8,440 bases of DNA from Erysipelotrichaceae bacterium. Its GTDB lineage: Bacteria; Bacillota_I; Bacilli_A; Erysipelotrichales; Erysipelotrichaceae. Below, piece by piece: positions 1 through 5,505 of the stretch (positions are counted from its first letter, which is position 1; each line of letters starts with the position of its first letter). The stretch spans positions 1-8,440 of the forward strand of contig JANJWY010000108.1 in the NCBI GenBank assembly GCA_024709285.1. Direction: 5' to 3'. The notes below the pieces were generated by a model. It saw nothing but the letters and a program-made list of their open reading frames with translations, ran no database searches and was not told the DNA's origin. Position numbers and translations under genes: made by a program.

Positions 1-23
1 ACAATTACAAATTTATCTTTCAT
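1..23 (-). CDS. Start of a gene cut by the window edge
   Basis: On the minus strand an ATG at 21-23 is preceded by a GGAAGAGGG purine run four bases upstream. This is the same spacing style as the cyclase gene before it. The visible codons read MKDKFVI and continue out of the window. The gap from the diguanylate cyclase stop codon is only 24 bases, so the two genes are probably co-transcribed. Seven codons say nothing about function. Confidence 0.55.
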
Positions 24-47
24 TTTGCCCTCTTCCCGTGGTATATA

Positions 48-1160
48 TCAATAGCAAACCTGGTTTTTACCGTTGCTTTTCGCTTTATACATCGCCTGAT
101 CCAATCGTCTGTAGAAATTTTCAAATGACTCTCCGGTCATACGTTGTGCAACGCCGAAACTCGCCGTAATGTGTATACCCCCGGAGAACTCGGTTTTGGC
201 AATTTTTGTTAATACGCGCTGAGCAACAAATATTGCCTGATGAATTTTGATTCCGGGGAGCAGAATGACAAACTCCTCACCGCCCCAACGGCCCACCGCA
301 TCAACTGAACGTAAATCCGACTTAACTACTTCAATCAACTGAACCAGAACTCCATCGCCGACATCATGTCCATATCGGTCATTGATTTCCTTAAAATCAT
401 CCAAATCGAAAATAATCATTGAGAAAAACGTTTTATAGCGATCGCTTCGAGTTGTTTCCGACTGAATCAATTCATCCATTTTCCGTCGGTTAAACGCTCC
501 GGTTAACGGATCTTCCCTGGCCAACCGACTGACCTCTTCATAAAGTTTTTGCAGATTATTCGATTTTTCGATCAAGTCCTTTTCGTAACGATCAATTAAC
601 AAAGTATATAGCAGAAACATGATGATCATTAATGAAAGGGTGAAAATCATGGAAAAGTAATAAATGATCGTAACGATATTATCAGGTATATAGACTGTCA
701 GACTGTTGGCAGGCACATGATTGAGTATCAACAGCAGAAATGCGATGTTTGATGCGCCAAAGAAAATCATACAGCGCTTGCTTCGATTATATATGGTAAC
801 TAAAGGTAAAATGGCAAAAACGACGAACAGATAGTGATTTCCTACCTGAAATCCCAAATATGACCATAATATGAAAAACACCGGAAATCCGGTCATCAGA
901 TTTACCCAGACACTGGCAAGCACATGCTTTCTTTTAGCATTGAAAACAAGAGTGATAAACAACATAATTCCAAAAATGGAATCATAGATAATAACCGGCC
1001 AGAAAACTGACAGGTTGATGAATGCAAAGTTCAAGGCAAATCCAAAATAACTAAAAGCGCCAATCACTGCAGCCATGTTGGTTAACATGATCATGCGCTG
1101 TTGATTGCCTGTTTGATTTGATGTTGTTCCCAGGTTGAATAGACTTTTTATTTTCCCCAT
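48..1160 (-). CDS. Membrane-bound diguanylate cyclase (GGDEF domain)
   Basis: This 370-residue protein is predicted to make cyclic di-GMP from two GTP at the inner face of the membrane. Residues about 25-190 hold five or six hydrophobic helices with no recognised sensor domain. A short charged, probably coiled-coil linker (about 190-215) leads into a complete GGDEF domain. Visible motifs are DPLTGAFNRR (217-226), the metal and nucleotide loop around FDLDDFKEIND (251-261), and an intact GGEEF active site (293-297). An RSVD sequence lies exactly five residues before GGEEF, the position of the RxxD product-inhibition site, so the enzyme is probably both active and feedback-inhibited. The C-terminal YKAKSNGKN is the usual GGDEF ending. 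The start has an AGAGGG sequence four bases upstream. It is transcribed divergently from a c-di-GMP-riboswitch-like leader, which suggests local signalling. What the membrane domain senses is unknown. Confidence 0.93.
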   Translation of the reverse strand: MGKIKSLFNLGTTSNQTGNQQRMIMLTNMAAVIGAFSYFGFALNFAFINLSVFWPVIIYDSIFGIMLFITLVFNAKRKHVLASVWVNLMTGFPVFFILWSYLGFQVGNHYLFVVFAILPLVTIYNRSKRCMIFFGASNIAFLLLILNHVPANSLTVYIPDNIVTIIYYFSMIFTLSLMIIMFLLYTLLIDRYEKDLIEKSNNLQKLYEEVSRLAREDPLTGAFNRRKMDELIQSETTRSDRYKTFFSMIIFDLDDFKEINDRYGHDVGDGVLVQLIEVVKSDLRSVDAVGRWGGEEFVILLPGIKIHQAIFVAQRVLTKIAKTEFSGGIHITASFGVAQRMTGESFENFYRRLDQAMYKAKSNGKNQVCY

Positions 1161-1181
1161 AAAACCCTCTGCTCACTATTA

Positions 1182-1211
1182 TTAATATCTCATAAAAGTG
1201 CACGATGTCAA
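1182..1211 (-). promoter_or_regulatory. Probable sigma-A promoter of the diguanylate cyclase gene
   Basis: Read on the minus strand, a perfect TTGACA (1206-1211) is followed after 18 bases by TATTAA (1182-1187), which matches TATAAT at four positions. Transcription would start near 1175, giving a leader of only about 15 bases that contains the AGAGGG ribosome binding site. Confidence 0.6.
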
Positions 1212-1216
1212 TAAAA

Positions 1217-1244
1217 ATCGAAGGTTAATATTCTAACCTTCGAT
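1217..1244. repeat. 11-bp perfect inverted repeat upstream of the cyclase promoter
   Basis: ATCGAAGGTTA (1217-1227) and its exact complement TAACCTTCGAT (1234-1244) flank a six-base loop. On the minus strand the hairpin is followed by TTTTTA, which looks like a Rho-independent terminator, but no minus-strand gene lies upstream for it to end. It sits directly upstream of the -35 box of the cyclase promoter. A regulator binding site, or a block to stray antisense transcription from the riboswitch side, are the alternatives. Confidence 0.6.
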
Positions 1245-1358
1245 TATGGTTTCATAATATTCAAAACAATGTCTCAGTTTAAAGAAACATCTGAATTCCG
1301 GCAGATTATTGCTTCTTCCGATCAACGTATTTGAATTGATTTCCTTTGGGCATTTCAT

Positions 1359-1387
1359 TTGAGATTGTGTAAGTACTGTGATATTAT
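1359..1387 (+). promoter_or_regulatory. Probable sigma-A promoter of the riboswitch and surface-protein unit
   Basis: TTGAGA (1359-1364) and TATTAT (1382-1387) are separated by 17 bases, the ideal vegetative spacing, and each matches consensus at five of six positions. The predicted start near 1394-1396 lies just upstream of the riboswitch-like aptamer, which fits a leader RNA. Confidence 0.65.
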
Positions 1388-1391
1388 CACA
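1377..1391. promoter_or_regulatory. 15-bp palindrome covering the -10 box; possible operator
   Basis: TGTGATATTATCACA is a perfect inverted repeat (TGTGAT, ATT, ATCACA) that contains the TATTAT -10 element. A repressor bound here would block the promoter. The half-sites resemble those of CRP/FNR and Rex proteins, but the spacer between TGTGA and TCACA is five bases rather than six, so I assign no regulator. The palindrome may also be partly fortuitous because of the AT-rich centre. Confidence 0.4.
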
Positions 1392-1403
1392 ATACAAAGA
1401 GAA

Positions 1404-1482
1404 TATAGGTAAACCAGTCGAAAGGCTGGGACACAAAGTTCGGCATCTAATGTATAGATATCTATGCGATGATCGGCCAACC
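1404..1482 (+). promoter_or_regulatory. Cyclic di-GMP-I (GEMM)-like riboswitch aptamer
   Basis: The leader carries the hallmark order of the GEMM-I aptamer. First comes GGUAAACC. Next is a six-bp stem capped by a GAAA tetraloop (CCAGUC/GGCUGG, 1413-1428). Then GGGACACAAAG (family consensus GGGACGCAAAG), and then CUAA and GAUGA in the second arm. That arm is a six-bp stem (1452-1457 with 1462-1467). Its base forms an 11-nt tetraloop receptor, UCUAAU (1446-1451) with GAUGA (1468-1472), that shows compensating changes from the canonical CCUAAG/UAUGG. This is the tertiary contact that defines the c-di-GMP-I fold. The basal P1 helix is not clear by eye and one conserved core base differs (G to A). 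Ligand choice between c-di-GMP and 3',3'-cGAMP cannot be settled here. It precedes a surface-protein gene, a typical target. Confidence 0.77.
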
Positions 1483-1505
1483 GCAATTGAGTGGTTAGCC
1501 GTTTT
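1474..1505 (+). terminator. Candidate intrinsic terminator of the riboswitch expression platform
   Basis: CGGCCAACC (1474-1482) can pair with GGTTAGCCG (1493-1501) with one C/A mismatch, followed by TTTT and then CTGTT. The U-run is short, so termination may be weak. Its left arm is the 3' end of the aptamer, so ligand folding could compete with the terminator. That would make the element an ON switch, which is inference. Confidence 0.5.
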
Positions 1506-1564
1506 CTGTTGCTGACCCTCAGAAATCTTTTCGGTTAAACGCAGAAATGCGATGGAGAGAAATC

Positions 1565-2221
1565 ATGAGAAAGACATTTATATTTGTAGTATTATTACTC
1601 AGTCTGTTTGCTTACAAAGTAAATGCAGCACCCAATACCGGACCACTTCCGGAAAACGGCGTCAAAGTAAACTTCAATGCAGACGGAACCTACAATTCAG
1701 TTGAAGGCGACGGTTGGATGGTTGATCAACACGATGAAGGTCTGATGTTAACCAAAGGCGAAGTCGTCGTTCATCTGATGCACTTTGTATTCAATGATGA
1801 TGGAGAAATCATCGGATTTCATTGGATGGTCGAAGGAGCTACTGCTATTTTGTGGGTCAAGCATGGAACGACTTCAGAAATCTACGGAGAAGGAACAGAA
1901 GGAGATTTCTTGACCAGCGATAACAAGCAAGTCAGTAATGCCGTATTCTTAATCGAAATCGTCGAAGAAGAAGAGGAAGAAGAAGTCGATGAAGAGGAAG
2001 AAGTAGACGAAGAAGAAGAACTCGACGACGAAGTCCTTGGTGATGATGAAGAAAACGAAGAAGAAGAAAACGTTGATGAAGAAGAAGACGAAGTATTAGG
2101 CGAAGAAGAAGAATCGTTGCCGGATACCTCCGATGCTACCGCAGGTCTTGGCCTGATGACCGGATTATTTGGATTAATCCTGTTGTTTGCTACAAAAAAG
2201 AAAGCTGCAGTCGTAGAATAA
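1565..2221 (+). CDS. Small secreted, sortase-anchored protein with an acidic stalk
   Basis: The chosen start gives 218 residues, with GGAGAG (1554-1559) correctly spaced before it. An in-frame ATG at 1547 has no such site. Residues 1-21 form a signal peptide ending VNA. Residues about 22-130 are a compact unrecognised domain rich in beta-type segments, with several Trp and His. Residues about 131-184 are almost entirely Glu and Asp, with two DEVLG units (155-159 and 175-179). The C-terminus is a sorting signal: LPDTS (185-189), a hydrophobic stretch, then KKK (211-213). The motif has Ser where LPxTG has Gly. Export, sortase cleavage and attachment to peptidoglycan are inferred, and no sortase gene is in the window. 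Expression is probably controlled by the upstream riboswitch-like leader. The function of the folded domain is unknown; adhesion, cation binding or a surface spacer are possible. Confidence 0.88.
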   Translation: MRKTFIFVVLLLSLFAYKVNAAPNTGPLPENGVKVNFNADGTYNSVEGDGWMVDQHDEGLMLTKGEVVVHLMHFVFNDDGEIIGFHWMVEGATAILWVKHGTTSEIYGEGTEGDFLTSDNKQVSNAVFLIEIVEEEEEEEVDEEEEVDEEEELDDEVLGDDEENEEEENVDEEEDEVLGEEEESLPDTSDATAGLGLMTGLFGLILLFATKKKAAVVE

Positions 2222-2231
2222 TACCCTATAC

Positions 2232-2254
2232 AGCCAACCTCGGTTGGCTTTTTT
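2232..2254 (+). terminator. Rho-independent terminator after the surface-protein gene
   Basis: AGCCAAC (2232-2238) pairs perfectly with GTTGGCT (2243-2249) around a CTCG loop, followed by a run of T to 2254. It lies ten bases past the stop codon. Confidence 0.9.
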
Positions 2255-2258
2255 AATG

Positions 2259-2290
2259 AAAAAGGTCTGAGTTTTTTGCTCAGACCTTTT
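2259..2290 (-). terminator. Terminator at the end of the branched-chain oxidoreductase operon
   Basis: AAAAGGTCTGAG (2260-2271) and CTCAGACCTTTT (2279-2290) form a perfect 12-bp inverted repeat around a seven-base loop. On the minus strand the GC part of the stem is followed by five T. It starts right after the gamma-subunit stop codon. The plus-strand reading also ends in four T, so it could work in both directions and insulate the convergent units. Confidence 0.85.
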
Positions 2291-2291
2291 G

Positions 2292-2828
2292 TTAATTGTG
2301 ATAAGCTAATGTATACGCTTTTTGGTTCACTTCCACCATTTCCGGATTTTTATCACCAAACTTCTCTTTAATGATATTAAACCCATCCGACTCACTGAAC
2401 CCCTCCAACTGACGGACCAGCGATCCCAACGCCGCCATATTTTGCGTGCGCTGATTTCCCGACTCTACCGCAATCTGATAGAAATCCACCATGACCCACT
2501 GAATATCCGGACGAGATTCATCTTTCTTCACCATCGAAGCATTGGCTACGATGACACCCCCCGGCGCAACCCTTGGCAGAAACTTCTTTAGCGCTGGCTG
2601 ATTCATCGCCAACAAGTGTGTAATTCCATCCGAAATGATCGGGGAACCGACATCATGCTCATCAATGACCACATGGCAGTTCGCCGTACCGCCACGCATC
2701 TCCGGACCGTACGAAGGCATCCAACTGACCAAATAGTTCTTATTCATGGCCATCATCGCAATCAACTGACCGACCGAGAGAACTCCCTGACCGCCAAAAC
2801 CGGCACAAACCATTTTTACCTTCTTCAT
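2292..2828 (-). CDS. 2-oxoacid:ferredoxin oxidoreductase, gamma subunit (branched-chain type)
   Basis: The 178-residue protein is the gamma subunit or domain of a CoA-dependent 2-oxoacid:ferredoxin oxidoreductase, which in this family helps bind CoA and completes the complex. It shows the glycine-rich GFGGQG near the N-terminus (10-15) and the family signature PSYGPEMRGGTA (38-49). Its length is normal for a stand-alone gamma subunit. It is the last gene of the operon and its ATG overlaps the beta-subunit stop in an ATGA arrangement, so the two are translationally coupled. Substrate class is inferred from the VorB-like alpha subunit and the Leu/Val dehydrogenase in the operon, because the gamma subunit alone does not separate pyruvate, 2-oxoglutarate and branched-chain enzymes. 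Confidence 0.9.
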   Translation of the reverse strand: MKKVKMVCAGFGGQGVLSVGQLIAMMAMNKNYLVSWMPSYGPEMRGGTANCHVVIDEHDVGSPIISDGITHLLAMNQPALKKFLPRVAPGGVIVANASMVKKDESRPDIQWVMVDFYQIAVESGNQRTQNMAALGSLVRQLEGFSESDGFNIIKEKFGDKNPEMVEVNQKAYTLAYHN

Positions 2829-3571
2829 TGAGCAGCTCCTTTGTCCTTAAAGACACCCAACGGAAAGTACGCGGCCATATCTTCCTTAATATATTTAAGC
2901 GCATCCACCGGCGATAAACCCCAACCAATATTACACGACGACAGGATCTCAATCATACTGAAACCACCGCCATTTTTCTGAATTTCAAACGCCTTCTTAA
3001 TGGCTCTTTTTGCTTTACGCACACTCACCGGATCGGCCGTCATCACTCGTTCAATATACGCAGCCCCCGGTATCTGAGCCATCAGCTCAGCCATGCGAAT
3101 CGGTTCACCTTGTTTAGTGACATCCCGGCCATACGGCGAAGTCGTCGTAATCTGACCCGGCAACGTCGTCGGCGCCATCTGACCGCCCGTCATTCCGTAA
3201 ATTGCATTATTGACAAATATGACCGTAATATTATCACCGCGGTGAGCCGCCTGAACGATTTCACCGGTACCGATGGAAGCCAAGTCACCATCCCCCTGAT
3301 AAGTAAAGACGATTTTATCGGGATGAACGCGCTTGACACCGGTCGCAACGGCCGGAGCACGCCCATGTGCCGCCTGTATGGCATCACAATTGAAAAATTC
3401 ATAACTCATGACTGAACAACCGACCGAAGCAATCGCAATCGTGCGATCCAGTAAATCCAGCTCTTCCAGACATTCTGCCACCAAACGGTGGATAATGCCA
3501 TGGGTACAACCCGGACAATAGGTAAAGGGAGTATCGGTCAATCCTTTAGTCTTTTGAAATATAACAGCCAT
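2825..3571 (-). CDS. 2-oxoacid:ferredoxin oxidoreductase, beta subunit (TPP-binding)
   Basis: This 248-residue subunit carries thiamine pyrophosphate and a [4Fe-4S] cluster, and catalyses decarboxylation of the 2-oxoacid. The TPP motif runs from GDGD (93-96) to NN (121-122), followed by NAIYGMTGGQ (122-131), which is typical of the family. The likely cluster cysteines are C19 and C22 (in CPGC), C52 and C213. The chosen start (MAVIFQ) follows a GGGAGGTGA ribosome binding site and lies one base after the alpha-subunit stop. A longer frame starting inside the alpha gene, 18 codons upstream, is unlikely. The 3' end overlaps the gamma gene by four bases. Branched-chain 2-oxoacids are the inferred substrate, from context. 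Confidence 0.92.
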   Translation of the reverse strand: MAVIFQKTKGLTDTPFTYCPGCTHGIIHRLVAECLEELDLLDRTIAIASVGCSVMSYEFFNCDAIQAAHGRAPAVATGVKRVHPDKIVFTYQGDGDLASIGTGEIVQAAHRGDNITVIFVNNAIYGMTGGQMAPTTLPGQITTTSPYGRDVTKQGEPIRMAELMAQIPGAAYIERVMTADPVSVRKAKRAIKKAFEIQKNGGGFSMIEILSSCNIGWGLSPVDALKYIKEDMAAYFPLGVFKDKGAAQ

Positions 3572-3572
3572 C

Positions 3573-4631
3573 TTACTCACCTCCCAGATGCGATTTGACC
3601 GCATCGGAAATTTCTTTCGGCTCAAAAATCATTCCGCCGGCACGACCGTAAAAATACACCGGAACCTTGCCGTTGACCGCCAGTCGCACATCATGAACCA
3701 TCTGACCCATCGACAGTTCCGCCGTCAACAAAAATTTGACTTTATCTGCAGCCGCATTGATTTGTTTAAACGGGAATGGATACAACGTCTTTGGACGGAT
3801 CAGACCGACCTTGATACCTTCCGCACGCATCTCTTCGATTGCCGACTTAACGATGCGCGAAGGCGTACCGTAAGCCACCAACGCCACATCCGCATCTTCC
3901 ATCATATACAAATCGACCTGAACTTCATTTTCCTCTATCATATCGTACTTCTTGCGAAGAGCAATGTTATGATTCTCCAAATCGACCGGATTTAAAAACA
4001 ATGAATTAATGACATTGCGCGTACCGCGTGACTGACTTTCACCGGTCGCTGCCCAAGGTTTCTCAAATTTCGGCAGCGGATCGGTATTGATTTCCACCGG
4101 CTCCATCATCTGACCGATAACGCCATCCGCCATGACCATGACCGGATTGCGATATTTTTCTGAAAGAAGGAAAGCATCGCGGACCATTTCGGTAGCTTCC
4201 TGAACACCGTTAGGCGCAAGAACAACAACCTTATAATCGCCATTACCGCCACCGCGCGTTGCCTGATTGTAATCTCCTTGAGCCGGCAAAATACCGCCCA
4301 ACCCCGGTCCTCCGCGGCTGATTGCCACGATGACACATGGAAGCTCAGCTCCTGCACAATAAGAAATACCCTCTTGTTTCAATGCGATTCCAGGGGAAGA
4401 AGACGAAGTCATCGTCCGTGCACCGGCACCGGCCGCACCGTAAACCATATTGATTGCGGCTAACTCACTTTCCGCCTGAACGAAAGCCCCGCCGCTTTTC
4501 GCCAGATATTTCGACATATATTCACAGATTTCGTTTTGCGGTGTGATGGGATAACCAAAAAAAGCATCGCATCCAGCCGCAATTGCCGCTTGGGCAATCG
4601 CTTCATTGCCCTTCATCAACATTTTACTCAT
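3573..4631 (-). CDS. vorB: 3-methyl-2-oxobutanoate (2-ketoisovalerate) ferredoxin oxidoreductase, alpha subunit VorB
   Basis: The 352-residue subunit matches the VorB type in length and signature. It has GYPITPQNE (26-34), QAESELAAI (52-60), the TSSSSPG loop followed by KQEGISY (75-91), a glycine-rich GGPGLGG (107-113), and GLIRPKTLYPFP near the C-terminal domain (276-287). With the beta, gamma and delta subunits it converts branched-chain 2-oxoacids, CoA and oxidised ferredoxin to acyl-CoA, CO2 and reduced ferredoxin in the cytoplasm. The start ATG shares one base with the ferredoxin stop (TGATG), indicating coupled translation. A longer frame beginning MHRLYQ runs inside the ferredoxin gene and is not the start. 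A 2-oxoglutarate enzyme (KorA) is the main alternative. The VorB-like signatures and the neighbouring Leu/Val dehydrogenase favour branched-chain substrates. Confidence 0.87.
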   Translation of the reverse strand: MSKMLMKGNEAIAQAAIAAGCDAFFGYPITPQNEICEYMSKYLAKSGGAFVQAESELAAINMVYGAAGAGARTMTSSSSPGIALKQEGISYCAGAELPCVIVAISRGGPGLGGILPAQGDYNQATRGGGNGDYKVVVLAPNGVQEATEMVRDAFLLSEKYRNPVMVMADGVIGQMMEPVEINTDPLPKFEKPWAATGESQSRGTRNVINSLFLNPVDLENHNIALRKKYDMIEENEVQVDLYMMEDADVALVAYGTPSRIVKSAIEEMRAEGIKVGLIRPKTLYPFPFKQINAAADKVKFLLTAELSMGQMVHDVRLAVNGKVPVYFYGRAGGMIFEPKEISDAVKSHLGGE

Positions 4632-4849
4632 CAGCCATCCAACCTTTCTACCGTAATGACGGTATCCGGACACATGATCGCACAGTTGGTACAGGCGATG
4701 CACTTATCCGGATAGGCCGGATAAGCCGGATTATAACCGATGGCATTGACGGTCGACTTGTCAAGTTCGATCAGTTTGACCGGACACACCGACACACACA
4801 ACCCGCAACCTTTGCATCGGTTGGTATTAAAGGTAACTCTTCCCTTCAT
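4631..4849 (-). CDS. Ferredoxin-type delta subunit of the 2-oxoacid oxidoreductase (2x[4Fe-4S])
   Basis: The 72-residue protein has two classic [4Fe-4S] motifs: C12, C15, C18, C22 followed by Pro, and C50, C53, C56, C60 followed by Pro. It passes electrons from the TPP/cluster subunit to external ferredoxin. The start at MKGRV has AAAGGAG seven bases upstream and overlaps the preceding gene's stop codon as ATGA. The frame could begin seven codons earlier (MDERSVT), but that would remove the good ribosome binding site. Position directly before the alpha gene is the usual delta-alpha-beta-gamma order. Confidence 0.9.
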   Translation of the reverse strand: MKGRVTFNTNRCKGCGLCVSVCPVKLIELDKSTVNAIGYNPAYPAYPDKCIACTNCAIMCPDTVITVERLDG

Positions 4850-5505
4850 AGTGACGCTCCTTTCATCCATTCTGCCCTCAAAATCAAATGTTTGAAGGTC
4901 AAAACCGGATTTTCTATCTCATTTTTACATTGCTTGGCAATGCTTTCATTTATCATCGTATATACGATCGGAATATGCAACTGATCCGACAAATTTTTCA
5001 ACTTTTTCTGACTTTCAATAACAAGTTCAGCCGTAGTATATTCTAACATATGCGTATTTTGGACAAATCCTGTAATCTTAAGTTTGCTGGGCTCTTCTTT
5101 GTTTGGAACCATAGCCTCAATTTTGTCAATGGTCGATTCCGGACGGGACAAATTGACGACGAGCCACACCTGCGCGTCTTTTAAATCTTCAAAAAATGTT
5201 GCTAATGGACGCAAACCGTTTTCACTTCCTGCCATATCCAGGATGATTCGCTTGTTTTGATTGATGATCCCGCTGATCGCACCGCTTAATGCCGGAAAGT
5301 CCTGATTGATGTGATTTTTCAAAAGACTTCCGACCACTTCGACACCCTGACTTTTCAGCCACTCCGCCTGTTCACGCGGTCGGAAATACGGATTGATGAT
5401 ATCTAAATCGGCCAAGTAACACGGTGCCATGGTAAGAGCGAGCTGTGATGCAAACTCGCTCTTACCGACCCCGTATGCCCCTGTGATAATTATTTTTTCT
5501 GACAT
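4846..5505 (-). CDS. P-loop NTPase of unknown function in the branched-chain operon
   Basis: The 219-residue protein has a Walker A motif GAYGVGKS (9-16) and a Walker B-like strand IILDMAG (87-93). Between them lies a striking conserved-looking segment, DLDIINPYFRPRE (33-45). The strand NLSRPES (119-125) resembles the nucleotide-specificity region of SIMIBI-type GTPases and ATPases such as MinD/ParA and CobQ/CobB relatives. There is no membrane segment or Fe-S motif. It starts inside the end of the dehydrogenase gene (16-base overlap) with no obvious ribosome binding site of its own, so translation is probably coupled. It overlaps the ferredoxin gene by four bases. Lying between dehydrogenase and oxidoreductase genes, it may help assemble or regulate the complex, but that is only inferred from context. 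Confidence 0.82.
   Translation of the reverse strand: MSEKIIITGAYGVGKSEFASQLALTMAPCYLADLDIINPYFRPREQAEWLKSQGVEVVGSLLKNHINQDFPALSGAISGIINQNKRIILDMAGSENGLRPLATFFEDLKDAQVWLVVNLSRPESTIDKIEAMVPNKEEPSKLKITGFVQNTHMLEYTTAELVIESQKKLKNLSDQLHIPIVYTMINESIAKQCKNEIENPVLTFKHLILRAEWMKGASL

Noticed and set aside
1377..1391. CRP or FNR binding site
   Set aside because: The spacer between TGTGA and TCACA is five rather than six bases, so only a generic operator is claimed.
1233..1436. A 67-codon open frame on the minus strand opposite the riboswitch
   Set aside because: It is antisense to the aptamer, has no convincing ribosome binding site or domain, and its end lies inside the inverted repeat.
3573..4631. 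Pyruvate or 2-oxoglutarate ferredoxin oxidoreductase
   Set aside because: The alpha subunit reads as VorB type and the operon begins with a leucine dehydrogenase. 2-oxoglutarate remains a weaker alternative.
4583..4984. A 133-codon plus-strand frame across the ferredoxin gene
   Set aside because: It is a shadow of the ferredoxin gene and the flanking overlapping minus-strand genes, whose cysteine motifs, overlaps and ribosome binding sites are clear.
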